This document shows, piece by piece, positions 8,475-18,953 of a stretch of 22,982 nt of DNA. The stretch is from Priapulus caudatus. Its lineage: Eukaryota; Priapulida; Priapulimorpha; Priapulimorphida; Priapulidae. Location: contig NW_014578471.1 of assembly GCF_000485595.1 (NCBI RefSeq), positions 5,472-28,453 on the forward strand, in the 5' to 3' direction. The position numbers and the translations under genes were made by a program. Numbering within the stretch: the stretch's first letter is position 1; the number at the start of each line of letters is the position of its first letter. The notes beneath the pieces were generated by a model. The model made no database searches and was not told the origin of the DNA. It worked only from the letters and a program-made list of their open reading frames with translations.

Positions 8475-10967
8475 ATGCAACAGGGGCGGGCTGGTGACAG
8501 CTGTACAATGGCCATTATTCCGGTTCAGATTAGGCGGCGAAACGGCGTCAAAGACGTAGTTACATACGCGTTCCTTGATCCAGGAAGTAGTGTAACATTC
8601 GTTACCAAGAGTCTCATGCAACAAATTGGTTGTAGCGGTAAGCGAATTAAAATGAAACTCAATACGATGGGGTCGTCAAGTCGGATCGATACATACGCTG
8701 TTGACGGTATGGAGCTAATGCATCTCGAAGCGGAAGATGTCGTGCCACTACCGACGGTGTACACTACAGAAGCAATTCCTGTATCGAGTAACCATATTCC
8801 TAAGCAGAGCGATGTTCAACCATGGTCGCACATGCTGGATATTGATTTGCCCGAAGTCGACGCCGAGATTGGCCTGCTTATAGGTAACAACGTACCAGAT
8901 GTCTACACGCCAATAGACCTAAAAACCGGTCCGGCTGGTTCGCCTCACGCTACAAAGTCAATACTCGGGTGGATCCCATGGAATGTCATGAGGCACGGTG
9001 ACGGTAACGACGTATGCCACGTTGCGAATAGAGTAGAAGTAATTCTTGAAAAAGAAGCCGCACAAGTTGGATCGATTGTTGAGAGAATTCATCAACTACG
9101 ATTTCCCCGAACGTATTACGAATGATCAAAAGCAATGGTCAAAGAACGATAAGCTGTTCATGCAGAAAGTTGAGATGTCTACTACCATGGAGGCAGGCCA
9201 CTATGTCATAGGCTTGCCATGGAAAGATAACAATGTGAAGCTACCTAACAACGACACTCAAGCGAGGAACCGTCTGATGAGTATGAAGAAGAAGCTGCTA
9301 AAACAGCCCAAGTTTCGTTCCGATTACGTCGACTTCACGAACGGCATAATCGACAAGGGCTATGCAGAGGTGGTGCCACTACGTCACGTGAACCGAAATC
9401 ACGGCAGGGTATGGTACATTCCGCACCACGGCGTGTATCACCCTCAAAAGCCAGGCAAAATACGTATAGTGTTCGACTGTGCCACTACGTACAGCGGGGT
9501 GTCACTCAACAGTCTGCTACTACAGGGTCCTGACCTGGCAAATAACTTACTTGGAGTGTTGATGAGATTCCGTCAGGGCCTGTTGCGATGATGTCCGATA
9601 TCGAATGCATGTTCCATCAATTTCGTGTGAAACCAGATGACTGTGACATGCTGCGCTTTTATTGGTGGCCGAACGGCAACCTCAATAAGGAACCACAAAT
9701 GTACAGGATGGTGGTTCACCTGTCTGGTGCCACATCATCACCAAGTTGCGCTAACTTCGCTCTACAAAGGGCCGCTAATGATAATCGCGACAAATATGAT
9801 GCAACCGTCACTGCGTCCATCGAGAGAAGTTTCTACGTAGATGATCTACTGAAATCGGTGGACACCGAGATCGAAGCAATACCATTAGTGAGCGGCTTGA
9901 TGTCCTTGTGCGGTGACGGCGGGTTCAATCTAACAAAGTGGATTAGTAACAGTCGAAACGTTATTGATTCTGTTCCAGTCGAGAGTAGAGCCAAAGATGT
10001 TAAAGATTTGAGTCTCGACTACGGTGAGCTACCCGTGGAGAGAGCGCTTGGCGTATCGTGGAAAATCAGAGACTACACACTCGGGTTCAAAATAGCTCTG
10101 AATGACAAGCCACTGACTAGGGGAGGCATTCTTTCTGTAGAGAGTTCCGTGTATGATCCGCTAGGGCTAGTGCAGACCTGCCAACCCCATCTGATGATCA
10201 TCAGTAATAATTATTGGATTTTTCCGTAACAAATAGGCATTTGTCAGTAACACCTGTGATTTAATTTATCTCTCACGGTGATTGGCTGAAAATAGCCTTC
10301 AGTGCAGTACTACTATTCCTGGATCCGTGACGTCATTCAAAATGGCTGCGCCCATAAACCAGACAGACGAGCGCATAACACAGCATAATTTACCATTTTC
10401 AGTGAGTACCGTTACGCTTTTACGCTATTAGCTAAAGTCTCACAGACACAGTAATCCGTTATAAATGATTAATAGTGGAATTTTATCATGTTTTATTCTT
10501 TTTTTGCATTAAAAAATATAAATTTCAGAGATTTCTTGCTGTCCGTAATTTTTCGAGGTCGTCCGTAACATCGTAATTTTGACTCGCGTCCGTAACAAAT
10601 TACAGGCAATACGTAACAGTTGGCAGGTCTGCTAGTGTCACCGTACATATTTCCTGCAAAGCTACTGCTGCAGAGGCGTAAGTTTGGTTAGGAGACGAAG
10701 CGATTACAATGAGCTACAAATGAGCTACAAATCTGGACCACGTGGTTGTCGCATCTACACATGTTAGAGAACGTGTCCGTGCCAAGATGTCTGATTCCGA
10801 CGGACTTCGGCGATGTAAAGCACCACGAAGTGCACCACTTCTCCGACGCAAGCGCTTCTGGTTATGGCACATGCGCCTATCTGCGTGTAGTGAACGCGAA
10901 CGACGAGGTTCATTGCTGTCTACTGCTTGGAAAATGCAGGATGGCACCTTGGAAACAGATAACAATT
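8475..10967 (+). pseudogene. pol: BEL/Pao pol: protease, reverse transcriptase, partial RNase H
   Basis: The protease signature is YAFLDPGSSVTFVTKSL at about 8563, an A17-type active site with DPGS. Reverse transcriptase follows: KIRIVFDCA (about 9460), motif A DIECMFHQF (about 9597), the catalytic FYVDDLL (about 9829) and VYDPLGLV (about 10150), all typical of BEL/Pao. Frame breaks occur near 9050 and near 9580. A 459-bp MITE with a 6-bp TSD splits the gene at 10173-10631; beyond it the same domain resumes (PAKLLLQ, then a stop in place of Trp). It continues to RNase H-like HHFSDASASGYG (about 10825) and GKCRMAPWKQITI. Homology ends at about 10967 and viral L sequence follows. Integrase is absent. 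The gene cannot be functional. Confidence 0.88.
10173..10631. mobile_element. 459-bp MITE inserted in BEL/Pao pol
   Basis: Perfect 13-bp terminal inverted repeats (cagacctgccaac / gttggcaggtctg) are flanked by the 6-bp direct repeat ctagtg (10167-10172 and 10632-10637). Skipping the element and one TSD copy puts the BEL/Pao reading frame back in register, an independent check on both borders. Subterminal copies of ccgtaac lie near each end (about 10226, 10563 and 10590). It has no coding capacity. The superfamily is not clear from a 6-bp TSD and CAG...CTG ends. Confidence 0.92.
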
Positions 10968-11170
10968 GGTTATTGGTTCAATCCCGCATGGTTACCAATT
11001 TGAAGAAAATTTCCACGATAGGTCCATGTGTGCGATCACCTGAAGACTAAGACCTTGGCAAACTGCTTGAAATCTTACTCAGTGAAAGACTAGCATCAGC
11101 AAGGCGAGCTTGGAAGGGGCGGCTGACCATATCACGGGTGGTAGCCTAGCTCACCGACTAAACCAGGGAA
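10968..11170 (+). pseudogene. L: Endogenous L fragment, capping domain (second virus)
   Basis: From about 10988, MVTNLKKISTIGPCVRSPED aligns with the part of the first L just before its HR motif (residues about 322-345, starting MITNIKR). After a stop and a frameshift the next piece contains ITGGSLAHRL with the capping HR motif (about 11132-11158). Similarity is partial, so this is a different virus or an older lineage. It is joined directly to BEL/Pao RNase H on the left. It lies upstream of N-terminal L sequence, the reverse of gene order. Confidence 0.8.
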
Positions 11171-11399
11171 GATGATCAACTAGACCAACATCGGAACATC
11201 ACTTCTCTAACGGAGGGCCGGCAGATTCTACACGGCAGGAGACCCAACCAAAGACCAACAATAAGAATAAAGATCTATAACAGACCATCGCTAGGCAAGC
11301 TCCTTCCTGTCATCTCCGCCCAAGGGACAATCAGCCATCCGAGACAAAGAACGGCAGAATAGCCTCCAATCAAACTTTCAGTAATTAAACAGATACTTG
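11171..11399. other. Unassigned spacer between L pieces
   Basis: About 230 bases with no recognisable L similarity in any forward frame and no repeat structure seen. It may be badly decayed L, or a short foreign insertion that separates the two scrambled L pieces. Confidence 0.4.
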
Positions 11400-13900
11400 A
11401 GAAATGTTTAGACGAGATCGTCATTTGACTCTAGAAGTATTAAAGTAGAGTTCTTTGGCGAGATAGTAGTCGTAATGTTAAAGGAAGAGAAGTTTGAGCG
11501 GAAGATCGTTGGTACCTATGCTCTGTGGCTAAGTGTACAATCATGCATTTTAGCTCTGTTTTCATCCCTCTTGTATGCGTGAGTTAGCGATCTATGCAGG
11601 AAATACCCTAACACCTCCCTCTACTCTCATGTCGGTTCATACATTCCGGCCTTGACGACTTGGAAATCTATGCAAACAACGTCCAAAACATCATCAAGTT
11701 AGTCCCCTCTCTTGCCATTGCCGCAGTTTTACGAGATGTGGAGACTCTTCTGTCTAATGAGTTTGTCAAAGCTATGACTAATGAGGCGTTGGAGTTTGCT
11801 GGTTCACGTCTTTGCAACTATATGATTGCCAAAATAATCTATCTGGGATGCTCAGGTGAGACTTGAAATCGGTGGACTTTCAAAGTCTTTCGGATTCCCA
11901 ATCATCAATACCGCAAATTCTGCAAAGGCCTCAATGGTGGATATCAAACGCCCCATTGAGGTAGATGCGTCAGCAGCGCTAGATCTAGCAAACATCAGCA
12001 CATATATGTTTTGCAGAGTTCTTTAGGATGCATAAGAGGTGGCCACCAGTATGTTTCAGTGGATATGTCACAGAAGATATACAGAACAGTATTGCGACAA
12101 GAAGATGGAATGAACCCGGGCGGCGAGGCTGGGATTCCGACGATTTCAAGAATATCATTGTGACGAAATGCCTCGCTTTCAATTACTTTCTAGAAGCATA
12201 TAATCTACTTGCTGACAAAGCGATAAGTACGAGCAGGGAAAATACCATAGAGAACTACAACCCAGGGGCGTATAGAGCATTTTATCAAGAGCGCCCACCG
12301 AAGAGGAGTGGAGGTGTGGGAAGAGCGATTCCGAGATTCCTCTTTAGCGACACGATCTCAGTCAGAGGCTATGGAAGCGGTGGAGACAAGATCAGTCCCG
12401 GAGAGTGACAAAGTCCTGACTGCAGTCTTTAAGAAAAGAGAACCAAAGGTTGACAAAGCCCGAAGATTCTCGAAGCTCACCTATAACATGAGATTAGTTC
12501 AAGTCGCTAACGAGAAGAATATCGGCGACGGGCTGTTCCCGTACATGAGAAACCAGAGCATGACGGTGAATGAGGTTCTATATTATTATTACAATTAATA
12601 CAATATCCAGGATGACCTCCCTGTTCTCTCAGGGGCCTACAAAATTCATATTTTTCAGTTTTGTCTTTGTCAGATGGGGCTGAAGGATGAGCTTTCAAGC
12701 CCTGGACCCCCTCTTTAGCAGTCTTGACAGAATGTTTGGCCTTCAGTGAGCTTTCACCTACTCTCAAATATTCCCCTATGAATGCTTATTAGTCATACAA
12801 GATAGATATTATCCACCTCACTATCAAAATTAATGATAGAGTAACCTGACCTCACATGGCGTCGCCCACTGGATGGAGGGTCTCAGGCAGAAAGGGTGGA
12901 CGTGGGCCACAATCATCATGATCACCAAAGTAGCAAGACTGCTAGATGTTGCGGCAGCACTTCTTGGTCCAGGAGATAACCAAATAATAGGAGCAAGAGT
13001 ACCATCGGCTGATAAATTATTTAGGAAGGGGATGACTATTCAGAGCTTCGCTGATACATTCGTCGCCACACTTATCACTAAATTGAAGAAACTGGGTTAG
13101 GAGGTGAAGTGGAGCGAGACGTGGTTCTCGTCAGTCTTGTTCGAGTATTCAATGAGATACCACTTGACAGGAGCTGAAGTGAGTGCGGCTCTAAAGAAAG
13201 CCTCACGAATAGGATCTAACGACGGCATCCGAACGATGGCGAACCGACTCTCATCCTACTTCTCCGCCGGTATCTCCATCGCCGGAAATGGCCACAACCC
13301 CGTCAGCAGCTATATCCTTGCAATAGTGGAAGCAGCAAGTGCCCTTTTGGAATGGTCAGACATGTCTGCGATCACGTTGGCAGCAATGTGTCTCATCTCC
13401 AGACAACTCGGGGGTTATGCGACTGTCAATTTTTCATTGTTCTGCTACAGAGGTCAGATGGACCCATTGACGTCCGCTTTGAGTGTAGTAATGACTTGTG
13501 CTCAAGTAGATGTTGAGATGTTCGCTGAAATGTCCAAACTGATTGATCTACAAGTCGCTCGGAACTGTGATCCCGCGATGCTTATCAAGGATCCCTACAG
13601 TTTGAATATTGACCTACCAATTCAAGCCGAGAATCAGGTCCGCCATGCGGTTCGGGTGTCTCTTCTCGAGACAGGGAAGGTTATCAATCCGACGCTTGCG
13701 CCACTCTTCGCCACTGTTCTCAGAAACTTCCACCTGTAGTTTTTTCTTCCGCACTGACTTTGTCTTTGTTATTCTGATGTCTCCACTGTCTTCAAACATT
13801 GAGGGTAGTACTGCTGCCAGCTCATACAACAGGATGTATTTAAGATTGATGTCACGTACCTGCTGAAATTTTAAGACTCTTGAATAGATCAAGCTAGTCT
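11400..13900 (+). pseudogene. L: Endogenous L pseudogene, N-terminal and polymerase half (second virus)
   Basis: Decayed RNA-dependent RNA polymerase half of an L protein, readable across several frames. Weak N-terminal similarity starts at about 11400. SKSFGFPIINTANSAKAS lies near 11880 and DKAIS at 12214. The pre-A block REPKVDKARRF lies near 12440, with NEKNIGDGLFPYMRNQSMT after it. Motif A (about 12657-12740) reads FSFVFVRWG then FQALDPLFSSLDRMFG; the catalytic Asp is replaced by Val and a stop follows. Motif B is MEGLRQKGWT (12873) and motif C is GPGDNQIIGARVP with an intact GDNQ (12972-12983). FCYRGQMDPLT and IKDPYSLNIDLPIQAENQV follow (13430-13640), overlapping the start of the first L copy at roughly 50-60% identity by eye. 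Similarity fades by about 13900. Stops and frameshifts make it non-functional. Confidence 0.87.
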
Positions 13901-14509
13901 AAGGAAGGCTTTCACTTCCCGTTTCCAGGTTCTCAGTTTAGTAGGTGCCGTATTGGCACCCGTTTTAAGGGTAGCGGCAGGTTGCGTCGATAGATAACAG
14001 AAACACAGTATTATGAAAACTATTGCACGTGTGTCTATTTCAGCCTAATCACACACAACTCTACGAAACTACACAGATATTTCCAAGTTGTCACACTCGC
14101 GCCGCGTGTCGCGTAATCGAATACAAGTAATTTCGTACCTTAGAGTTGTGTTCGCATAGGCGCTCGGCGGGGTGACGGTAGGTCGGTCGAAGGTAGAAAG
14201 GAGAAGTATATTGGGACTACGAGTAGGAATAACAAGCAAGATCGGAGCTGGACAATAACAGGACTATATGGTTCAAAGGGTCAGAGCCGAGTTCTTACCT
14301 GGAGAATAACCATGGCAGATCGGCCCTCGAGTCATTAGTGTACTCGGATGCTAAGGGCGTGGTGTATAGTGATTACCTGCGGCGTTCTATTATTATTTAT
14401 CACTTGGAGCGAAGAGGTGTTGTTTCTAGTGATTGCATTTGGGGAATAGTGTGAGGTGATATATTTACTCTCTGCGGGAGCGTGCGCTATCCTACACTAG
14501 TATCGTACA
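13901..14509. other. Non-coding stretch, origin unknown
   Basis: No protein similarity was seen. A small hairpin ggtgcc-gtatt-ggcacc lies at 13944-13960. Nothing else could be assigned. Confidence 0.4.
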
Positions 14510-15800
14510 TTGCTACCTGTCCAATCTTGATCTGCTTTCATGACACTGACATCAATAGAACTTGTTTTGTTAGTGGCTTATTGAAGCTCTCTGGCCAGTG
14601 CAGTTCATATTCATTAATCTGCTTTGTTCCAATGATGACTGAATCATCAACATTCACATCATCTAGACACATTCTACTGGTTACGACATTATTGAGTACA
14701 GGAGGATGACTGAAGAGGATCTGGCTGAAGAGGATCAATGCAGGTATTCAACCTATCTTTTAGCTTTTCTCTGTCTACTCCATCATACTGTATACTTGAT
14801 GGCATTTCTTCCTTGTGCTCTGTAACTGGGGCCCGTTGTCAGAAACAAAATTAGTCTTAACATTAGTCTTAACATTAACTTCCACTCGTTAACCGTTGAC
14901 AGAAACATCGTAATGTTACGAGAACGAAAAATCCTCGCAAATATCCTCTTAAAATTACGAGAGGCCAGACCCTCTCGTAACTTTAATATTAAGTTGAAAA
15001 TAACACATTTACACTACGAATTACAATTATAGTAATATTATATTTTATAATAATAAATAAAATGTGTTTTTATTGAAAAACACATCAAAATCATTATTTA
15101 TCTATCTACCGCTAATAACACAAAACAATACATTTACAAATGGCGTATGGCATTTGTTCTCTTGTTTTAAATGTTTGCTATGCTTGCTACAATTCTCGCG
15201 TCTCGTGTTACAGTCTGAGAATTTTTCTTGTTGTGCAGAATAAATTCATGACCACGTCATTTTTCATCAAAAATTTTTTATATGTGGTTAGCCATCATAA
15301 TATGCATAAATTACTGTGATGTACAATAAATGTGTATGAATTTGAACTTTGTGAACGATTCTCGTCCAATCAGCAGCCTTGTGACATGAAATTATGAAGT
15401 TCCTGTTATCGTGAGTTTGCTCGTAGCTACGAAGTGTTTCTGTCAACGCTACTCTCGTAGCATTAACATTAGTCGAAGTGTTATCGTAGCATTAACATCA
15501 GCATTAACTTTACGATGTTTCTGACAACGGGCCCCTGGAGTCTGACGATGGCTCTCTCTCATTTCTGTGATATCTTGCACAAGATGACTGCATATGTGGA
15601 GAAGTGCCCATCTCTTCAATGTTGATGGCTTCAGGGTGATGCCTATGATGCATCCAGGGCCGTGACCATAGCGCATGAACGTAGATTCGATAAACATATC
15701 TGACCAGATACCATTTCATATGCCTGGTTGATGTCTCATAATATGGTTTCCCATAAGAAATTTTTCCAGAACTGGCCCTGATAACTTCTCCATGCAACGC
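14510..15800 (-). pseudogene. Unrecognised, probably transposon-linked protein, split by a MITE
   Basis: Read on the minus strand, two coding-like pieces flank the MITE at 14828-15535. The upstream piece (about 15790 down to 15540) reads MRHQPGI, a stop, NGIWSDMFIESTFMRYGHG, CIIGITLKPSTLKRWALLHI and CSHLVQDITEMRES. The downstream piece (14827 down to about 14530) reads EHKEEMPSSIQYDGVDREKL, KDRLNTCIDPL, then after a frameshift HPPVLNNVVTS, VNVDDSVIIGTKQ and HWPESFNKPLTKQVLLM. The two fit one protein with the MITE removed. I recall similar uncharacterised proteins repeated many times in marine invertebrate genomes, so a mobile-element origin is likely, but I cannot name the family or a function. 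Confidence 0.55.
14828..15535. mobile_element. 708-bp MITE with ggggcccgttgtcagaaaca termini
   Basis: Twenty-base perfect inverted termini (ggggcccgttgtcagaaaca / tgtttctgacaacgggcccc) continue as imperfect inverted repeats about 100 bases inward, with recurring ttaacatta and cgtaatgttacgag-like motifs. No coding capacity was found and the centre is AT-rich. The G-rich ends overlap the flanks (tgg on both sides), so the exact TSD cannot be fixed. It interrupts the minus-strand coding remnant at 14510-15800. Confidence 0.9.
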
Positions 15801-15844
15801 AGGTAATACAAACAGTACCTGAAATTTAAATAAATTTATCTATT

Positions 15845-15872
15845 CCACCACCACCACCATCACCATCACAAT
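15845..15872 (+). repeat. CAC/CAT trinucleotide microsatellite
   Basis: A run of caccaccaccaccatcaccatcac-type triplets in AT-rich DNA. Confidence 0.8.
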
Positions 15873-16434
15873 GCTAATTATAGTACACCTCTTATAGTAG
15901 ATTGTGATAAATATCAAGTAACATCACTACAAAGGGCAAGTACCGCCACCAAGGAAATAAGCAGACATACTGAGACCAGACCTCTAACATGTTAGTTCCT
16001 GAACCACTGCCACCAGGAATGTATCCCCAGCCCAACTTGTTCTAAAGATGATAGGATGTGGATGCTCATCAACCAGATGAGACGGGATACTAGAGCGTTG
16101 CCGAAAGGAGGTATTAATCCGAAGCACTAAGCGCAGATCTTGAGCGCAGATCTTGAGCGCAGTTCCACGGCAAGGGCACGCGACGCGGGAACGTCCACGA
16201 CAGTATGCAGCGCTGGCAGCTATAGATCCGTGCGCGCCGAATGCATTGGCCGGCGCACGGATCCATAGCTGCCAGCGAACAGTCCGCAATTTTAGTGGGG
16301 GACACAGAGGGTAGACATTTGGGACGTGAACACTGTTCACTTGTTATAAAAACATAATGTCTCTGTTCGTAACCGAGCTGTGTGACGCGAAATCACAGAA
16401 AGACTTGACGAAATTCTCGCGATCGCGAACCTTG
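15873..16434. other. Unassigned stretch with hairpin and short tandem repeat
   Basis: A minus-strand frame is open at 15984-16340, but it passes through a palindrome and has no recognisable similarity. A 13-base tandem repeat (gcgcagatcttga, two full copies plus a partial) lies at about 16130-16160. A small palindrome tcgcgatcgcga lies near 16417. Confidence 0.45.
16211..16277. repeat. Strong inverted repeat (hairpin)
   Basis: The left arm starting cgctggcagctatagatccg and the right arm ending cggatccatagctgccagcg pair over about 26 bases, with one mismatch and a small indel. The loop is about 12 bases around aatgcattgg. Confidence 0.85.
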
Positions 16435-17699
16435 CCCAGTAATGGAAATGGCTCCAAGGACAAAGGCTATATAGACTGGGACTCGCTCCCACCTCGATTA
16501 CCCATCGAGTGACTAAGCTAAGCCGAGAACACGTAGCAATACATGCACAAACGCGACAAACACATACATCGCATACATCGTATTATATGTTAGGACTCTA
16601 GCTAGGGGCAGTAAAAATAACCTGATAATAAATATAATTGGAACATTCAGGGTTTATTCATTTCTGTATTACATGAGCCATTATGAATTAGTGGGTAGTT
16701 TACGGTCCAGTACACTTACTAACCTTAGCTATCAGTCTATAGATCAGTATACAGCAACTGCCGTACACTACAATTATCTCGCAAGTACAAATTCCGCGTC
16801 ACTATGATAGTAATGTAAATAACCCGACAAGACTGTACATATCAGTGTATGACTGCAAGTCTGCACTGCAAGATCAAGGCTGCACTGCAAGATCATAGAT
16901 TCGGACATAACACGGCCAACGACCACGCGCCGGTATGTAAACAAATTTGTAAAGCTGCATCTACGCTCGTTACATACTTATTTATAGTCGTTAGTCTGCC
17001 CGTAACAAAATTCGACTTTCCTTTTAATTAGATGACCTTCCGATGAAAAAAATTCCAGTTGCGGCCCGTCTTATTTAACGAATCAAACGACGAATAATAA
17101 GAAACTTTTCCATGGTTATAACATAGACGCCATGCTATCAACCCATGTTCATATAGGCTCGTACCCGTCGACAGTTTCCACACGCTACACTACATGAGTA
17201 CGTGAGTACGTGGGTGTTTGTACGTGAGTCTAGCCGTCAGGCAGAAATAAGCGGTTAGCGCTGGCGGCCCGTGCTGCACAGGAAACAGGCTAATATGCAT
17301 ATAGACTGGTACCCAGTCAACAGTTCACATGCCTACACTACGTGAGTGTAGCGATATGCCGGAGTAAAGGTGCGAACGGGTACCAGTCTACTATGCCTAT
17401 AGCCTCGGCGTTCGTTGCGCGCGTCCTATCGCACGCCACTATCACTACACCAGGCTTCATTTTTAAGGGCGGCCGATCGCGCTCGCGCTCCACCGCGCAC
17501 CATAAATTGTGCATGGTGCGCGCAATCATCGCGCCTCATAAAAGTGGTTGAAATCGCGCACCAAAAAGTCTGTGTATTATGTTGAAATCGCTGCATAGAG
17601 TTCTCAATGTAGGGGGTTACAAAAGGTTAGCAACACACAACAATTTGTGGTGTTTAAGTGACTGAACGTATGGCAGAGGTACAGGTCTGGTTACTACCC

Positions 17700-18320
17700 C
17701 ATGGGTGTATGCAGGGGGGGGGGGGTCGTGAGGGTCGTACGACCCCCCAAAAATTTTAAAAGGTCCACATTTTTTCCAAAGACATTTTTTTTCGAGGGCC
17801 TTTTTACAATGACATAAATGAAAAAGATCAGGTACCAGCAATAGTCCAAAGACATTTCCAATTGCGTGACGTAAATCTATCCCAATTCCAGCAATTCTGA
17901 AACTGAGCCTTTTTTTTAAACAAGACAAGATAAAGACAAAAAGTTCAAAAAACTGTTTTCAACTGAGTCAGAACTTTTTTTTTTAAACTGATAAATTTTT
18001 TTTGAAACAATTTTTTTGTTTTAATTAAATTGTCAGGGTCGTGTACCCGGTCGTGTCCGGACCCCCCTGCTCGCGCAGAAAATGCATCTAAGGAGGTCTA
18101 ATTTCAAAATTTTTCTGGGGGAGGGCCCCCCACACCCCCCCTTCGCGTGCTCCCAAGTTTGGGTTACGGTTAGACCCCGCCCCCCTGGTACAAATCCCGT
18201 ACACGCCCCTGATTGTATTGACATTTTCCGTAATTTCACATCTTGCTGCTATTTCATTGTGAAAAGGTCCAAAAAATTATGATCACGACCCACCCAGAAA
18301 AAATCCTGGATACACCCCTG
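17700..18320. mobile_element. Nested 621-bp TIR element
   Basis: The left end catgggtgtatgcag is inverted-repeat to the right end ctggatacacccctg (two mismatches in 15). A direct taccc lies on each side (17695-17699, 18321-18325), a possible 5-bp TSD. The interior holds G/C homopolymer runs and gggtcgt-type motifs near both ends, plus poly-T tracts. Borders are inferred from the ends alone. Confidence 0.6.
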
Positions 18321-18835
18321 TACCCTCTGGTTTATATATTATATATATACATACAACTAAACAACAGCATCCAAATACAGGTACCTATACGGTAGCCACA
18401 AGTTACCTGCTCGTTTTCTACTATACGTGGCGAGAAGTGGTTTTCTGCGACTTGAAACAGTCGTAGGGCTGAGGAGGCTTACATACGTGGCTACTACGTA
18501 CAAGTAATTTGGGCTAGTTGTTGATGGATTGTGATGATATTTTGTGCTGAAATATGGCAGGTACATGGATTAGAACTCTAAGGATGGAAATCAGAATAAA
18601 TAAAACAGTTTATTTTTACATCCGATCAACTATTTTATTAATCTGTGTGCAGTGTTGGGTTGTTGATGAAAGAATGTAATCCTGACGAAGCCATTGAATG
18701 AATGAAGGTGAAGATGAATGATAATCAGTAGATTTAGCATGACATCCAATTTTCGTTTTGGATTTCACTCTAGACTGAGGATTGGTCATGATTCCATCAT
18801 TCACAGCCCAAGAGGCATGATGGAGAGGCCTTCAA

Positions 18836-18953
18836 GGAGCTCTCCATCATCCCTTTTAAAGGTGTGATTTTTAGTGAGCTCTCCATCATGCCTCTTAAGG
18901 GTGTGATTTTTTAGTGGAGCTCTCCATCATGCCTCTTAAGGGTGTGATTATGG
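18836..18953 (+). repeat. 40-bp minisatellite, three units
   Basis: Three units of gagctctccatcatgcctct followed by taagggtgtgattttttagtg. An inverted part-copy, ggcatgatggagaggcc, lies just upstream (18814-18830), so the segment can fold back. Confidence 0.85.

Larger units (their letters stand above)
7041..10967 (+). mobile_element. Truncated BEL/Pao LTR retrotransposon
   Basis: Coding order is gag (coiled coil, DUF1759-type region, zinc knuckles), aspartic protease, reverse transcriptase and the beginning of RNase H, as in BEL/Pao elements. No flanking LTR was found. The 5' side is bounded by the viral L insertion, and the 3' side ends abruptly in RNase H at about 10967, where viral L sequence begins. 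Integrase and 3' LTR are missing. Premature stops, frameshifts and an inserted MITE (10173-10631) make it inactive. Confidence 0.9.

Noticed and set aside
12507..12767. Minus-strand open frame with a protein-like composition
   Set aside because: The plus strand reads as L motif A region (FQALDPLFSSLDRMFG) despite stops, in the right place between the pre-A and B motifs, so the minus frame is a shadow.
13614..13892. Minus-strand open frame containing DINLKYILLYELAAVLPS
   Set aside because: The plus strand continues the L connector region with frameshifts, and part of it aligns weakly with the first L copy beyond its PLF segment. The minus frame is probably incidental.
15984..16340. 118-codon minus-strand open frame
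   Set aside because: It runs through the hairpin and short tandem repeat, has no recognisable motif and is best explained by GC-rich composition.
16863..16895. Short repeated gcactgcaagatca considered as part of a CRISPR-like array
   Set aside because: There are only two adjacent copies with no regular spacers, in eukaryotic repeat DNA.
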